Below, in pieces: positions 5,622-6,682 of a stretch of 6,682 bases of DNA (position 1 is the first letter of the stretch; each line of letters opens with the position of its first letter). A program made the position numbers and the translations under genes. The stretch is from the NCBI GenBank assembly GCA_902797105.1, contig CADBRL010000099.1, forward strand, positions 1 through 6,682, given 5' to 3'. A model generated the notes under the pieces. That model was not told the DNA's origin. It did not search any database and was given only the letters and a program-made list of their open reading frames with translations. The stretch is from an uncultured Erysipelotrichaceae bacterium (GTDB lineage Bacteria > Bacillota_I > Bacilli_A > RF39 > UBA660).

Positions 5622-5667
5622 TTATATAAAAATTAACTGAAAAAGAAAATATAATTAAGGTGGTAAA

Positions 5668-6384
5668 ATGAAAGTAAAAGTAATAGGTTCAGGAAGTATG
5701 TGGACCAAATATAATAGTGCATGTTACTTAATTGATGAAGATATAATGGTAGATTTTCCAAATGGAGCATGCAAATATTTATATAGACAAAATATAAAAC
5801 CAAGTAGTGTAAGTAAAATTTTATTAACTCATTTTCACGGGGACCATTATTTTGATATACCATTTTTAATTTTAAACAAATCTAAAAGTGATAATAAAAA
5901 AACTTTTATTTATTGCTCTAAAGAAGGAAAATCTAAAATAAAGAAAATAGGTTTTTTAGCTTTTCCTAATTCATTTATAGATGCATGTAAAGAAATAAAT
6001 TTAGAATTTAATTTTAATAATAATTTTGTTTTAAACAATTATAAAGTAGAAAAAATACTTGTGGATCATGGTAGAATGAAACCAGCATATGGTTATATTT
6101 TTAATGAAAATGAAAAATATATAGGTTTCACTGGTGATACATCACTTTGCAAAAACACAGAAATAATGGCAGAAAAATGTTGTTATTTATTCTGTGATTG
6201 TATGTTCATCAAAGGAAATTCTAAACATATGGGAATAGATAACCTAAAATATTTAGCAAATAATCATCCAAGTTGTACATTTGTAGTTAGCCATCTAGAA
6301 GATGAAACAAGAAACATGTTAGAGGTATTAAAAATAAAAAATATTATTATTCCAGAAGATGGACAAGAAATAATTATTGATTAA
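5668..6384 (+). CDS. RNase Z-like metallo-beta-lactamase-fold hydrolase
   Basis: This 238-residue cytoplasmic protein belongs to the metallo-beta-lactamase fold. It starts with the MKVKVIGSGS strand-loop at 1-10 and carries the metal-binding THFHGDH at 54-60 (H55, H57, D59, H60), H134 in VDHGR, the bridging D157 in FTGDTS, H187 in a SKHMG motif and the final H209 in VVSHLED. All expected di-zinc ligands are present, so it should be active. The H187/H209 pair and the general order resemble RNase Z (tRNA 3' processing) and its close paralogues. At 238 residues it is shorter than the roughly 300 usual for RNase Z, and no flexible exosite arm is evident, so a different phosphodiester or small-molecule substrate is at least as likely. 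The Shine-Dalgarno AAGGTGG is at 5657-5663. It begins 46 bases after the small gene with no terminator between, so cotranscription is plausible. Confidence 0.88.
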   Translation: MKVKVIGSGSMWTKYNSACYLIDEDIMVDFPNGACKYLYRQNIKPSSVSKILLTHFHGDHYFDIPFLILNKSKSDNKKTFIYCSKEGKSKIKKIGFLAFPNSFIDACKEINLEFNFNNNFVLNNYKVEKILVDHGRMKPAYGYIFNENEKYIGFTGDTSLCKNTEIMAEKCCYLFCDCMFIKGNSKHMGIDNLKYLANNHPSCTFVVSHLEDETRNMLEVLKIKNIIIPEDGQEIIID

Positions 6385-6387
6385 ATG

Positions 6388-6416
6388 TTGTAAAGAATAT
6401 TATTTTGTGCCATAAT
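6388..6416 (+). promoter_or_regulatory. Extended -10 promoter for the last gene
   Basis: TTGTAA at 6388-6393 and CATAAT at 6411-6416 are 17 bases apart, with TGTGC directly before the -10. The promoter starts four bases after the upstream stop codon. The predicted start near 6423 leaves a very short leader before the Shine-Dalgarno GGAG at 6425-6428 and the ATG at 6437. Confidence 0.68.
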
Positions 6417-6436
6417 ATTAATGCGGAGAAAAAATA

Positions 6437-6682
6437 ATGAAAGAGGATAAAGTATATATTAAATACAAAGAATTTGCTAAATATTATAAATTATCAAATT
6501 ATGATACAAAAAAACTATGGCGTATAATAGAGCCGATTGCAACTCATAAAGAGTTTTCTAAAAGATGCAGTGACCCTTATTTTCATCATGATGTAAAAAC
6601 TCTCGGTGACCACATTCTCTGTGATGCCATTGTAACCTATAAACTTGCATCTAAACTTAAAAAAAATAATCATAGTATGAAA
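6437..6682 (+). CDS. Partial gene, possibly an HD-domain hydrolase
   Basis: The first 82 codons of a gene run off the right edge. The start is the ATG at 6437, with GGAG eight bases upstream. The product begins with a charged helix (MKEDKVYIKYKEFAKYYKL) and then shows FSKRCSDPYFHHDVKTLGDH at about 40-59, followed by CDAIVTYKLASKL. The run of histidines (H50, H51, H59) ahead of a hydrophobic helix resembles the first metal-ligand part of HD-superfamily phosphohydrolases, in which a paired HD normally follows further along. That part is outside the window, so the assignment is tentative. It has its own promoter and is probably a separate transcription unit from the MBL gene. Confidence 0.75.
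   Translation, partial: MKEDKVYIKYKEFAKYYKLSNYDTKKLWRIIEPIATHKEFSKRCSDPYFHHDVKTLGDHILCDAIVTYKLASKLKKNNHSMK

Noticed and set aside
5620..5638. Inverted repeat AGTTA/TAACT after the small gene as a terminator
   Set aside because: Five A/T-rich pairs with a nine-base loop and no following T tract.
5598..5655. Promoter just before the MBL gene (TTGGTA with TTATAT, or a TATAAT at 5650-5655)
   Set aside because: The first pair matches its -10 poorly, and the TATAAT has no -35 and overlaps the ribosome-binding region. Read-through from 3706 is simpler.
1..6682. CRISPR array, tRNA, rRNA, insertion sequence or attachment site
   Set aside because: No regularly spaced repeats, no cloverleaf-like stretch, no transposase or integrase frame and no flanking duplications were seen by eye on either strand.

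Overview
This window comes from a low-GC, AT-rich bacterium and looks like Bacillota (Firmicutes). The best evidence is the left end: the 3' end of a SpoU-type rRNA methyltransferase (rlmB), a SigH-like sigma factor, secE and nusG, all on the + strand. This is the classic Firmicutes rlmB-sigH-secE-nusG neighbourhood. TGA and TAA act as stops and Trp is encoded by TGG, so the standard bacterial code applies. The style suggests an uncultured gut-type Bacilli or Clostridia lineage, but I cannot place it more precisely.

Layout. (1) 1-1609, core region: rlmB end; a very divergent sigH-position sigma factor overlapping it; a promoter and a short 5' hairpin; secE and nusG coupled through TAATG; then a bidirectional terminator. 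The yacP and rpmG genes often found here are absent, and the ribosomal protein genes rplK/rplA that usually follow nusG do not follow. (2) 1591-3552, minus strand: a collagen-like surface protein gene, apparently broken by a single-base frameshift, followed with a tiny overlap by a glycosyltransferase carrying TPR repeats. Together they look like a glycosylated surface-filament cassette. (3) 3553-3705: a divergent control region with AT-rich inverted repeats, an operator-like palindrome and a good extended -10 promoter pointing right. (4) 3706-6384, + strand: a large unrecognised alpha-helical/coiled-coil protein, a 68-residue partner coupled by TAATG, and a small RNase Z-like metallo-beta-lactamase-fold hydrolase. 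(5) 6385-6682: a clear promoter and the start of a further gene, perhaps an HD-domain protein.

How they fit together. The left block is transcription and secretion housekeeping. The minus-strand pair is probably one functional unit, with the collagen-like protein as the likely substrate of the glycosyltransferase (inference from adjacency and from known BclA/SgtA-type pairs). The + strand pair 3706-5621 is the least explained part of the window and the best candidate for something undescribed. No tRNA, rRNA, CRISPR array, insertion sequence or attachment site was seen. No gene-free stretch exceeds 300 bases.
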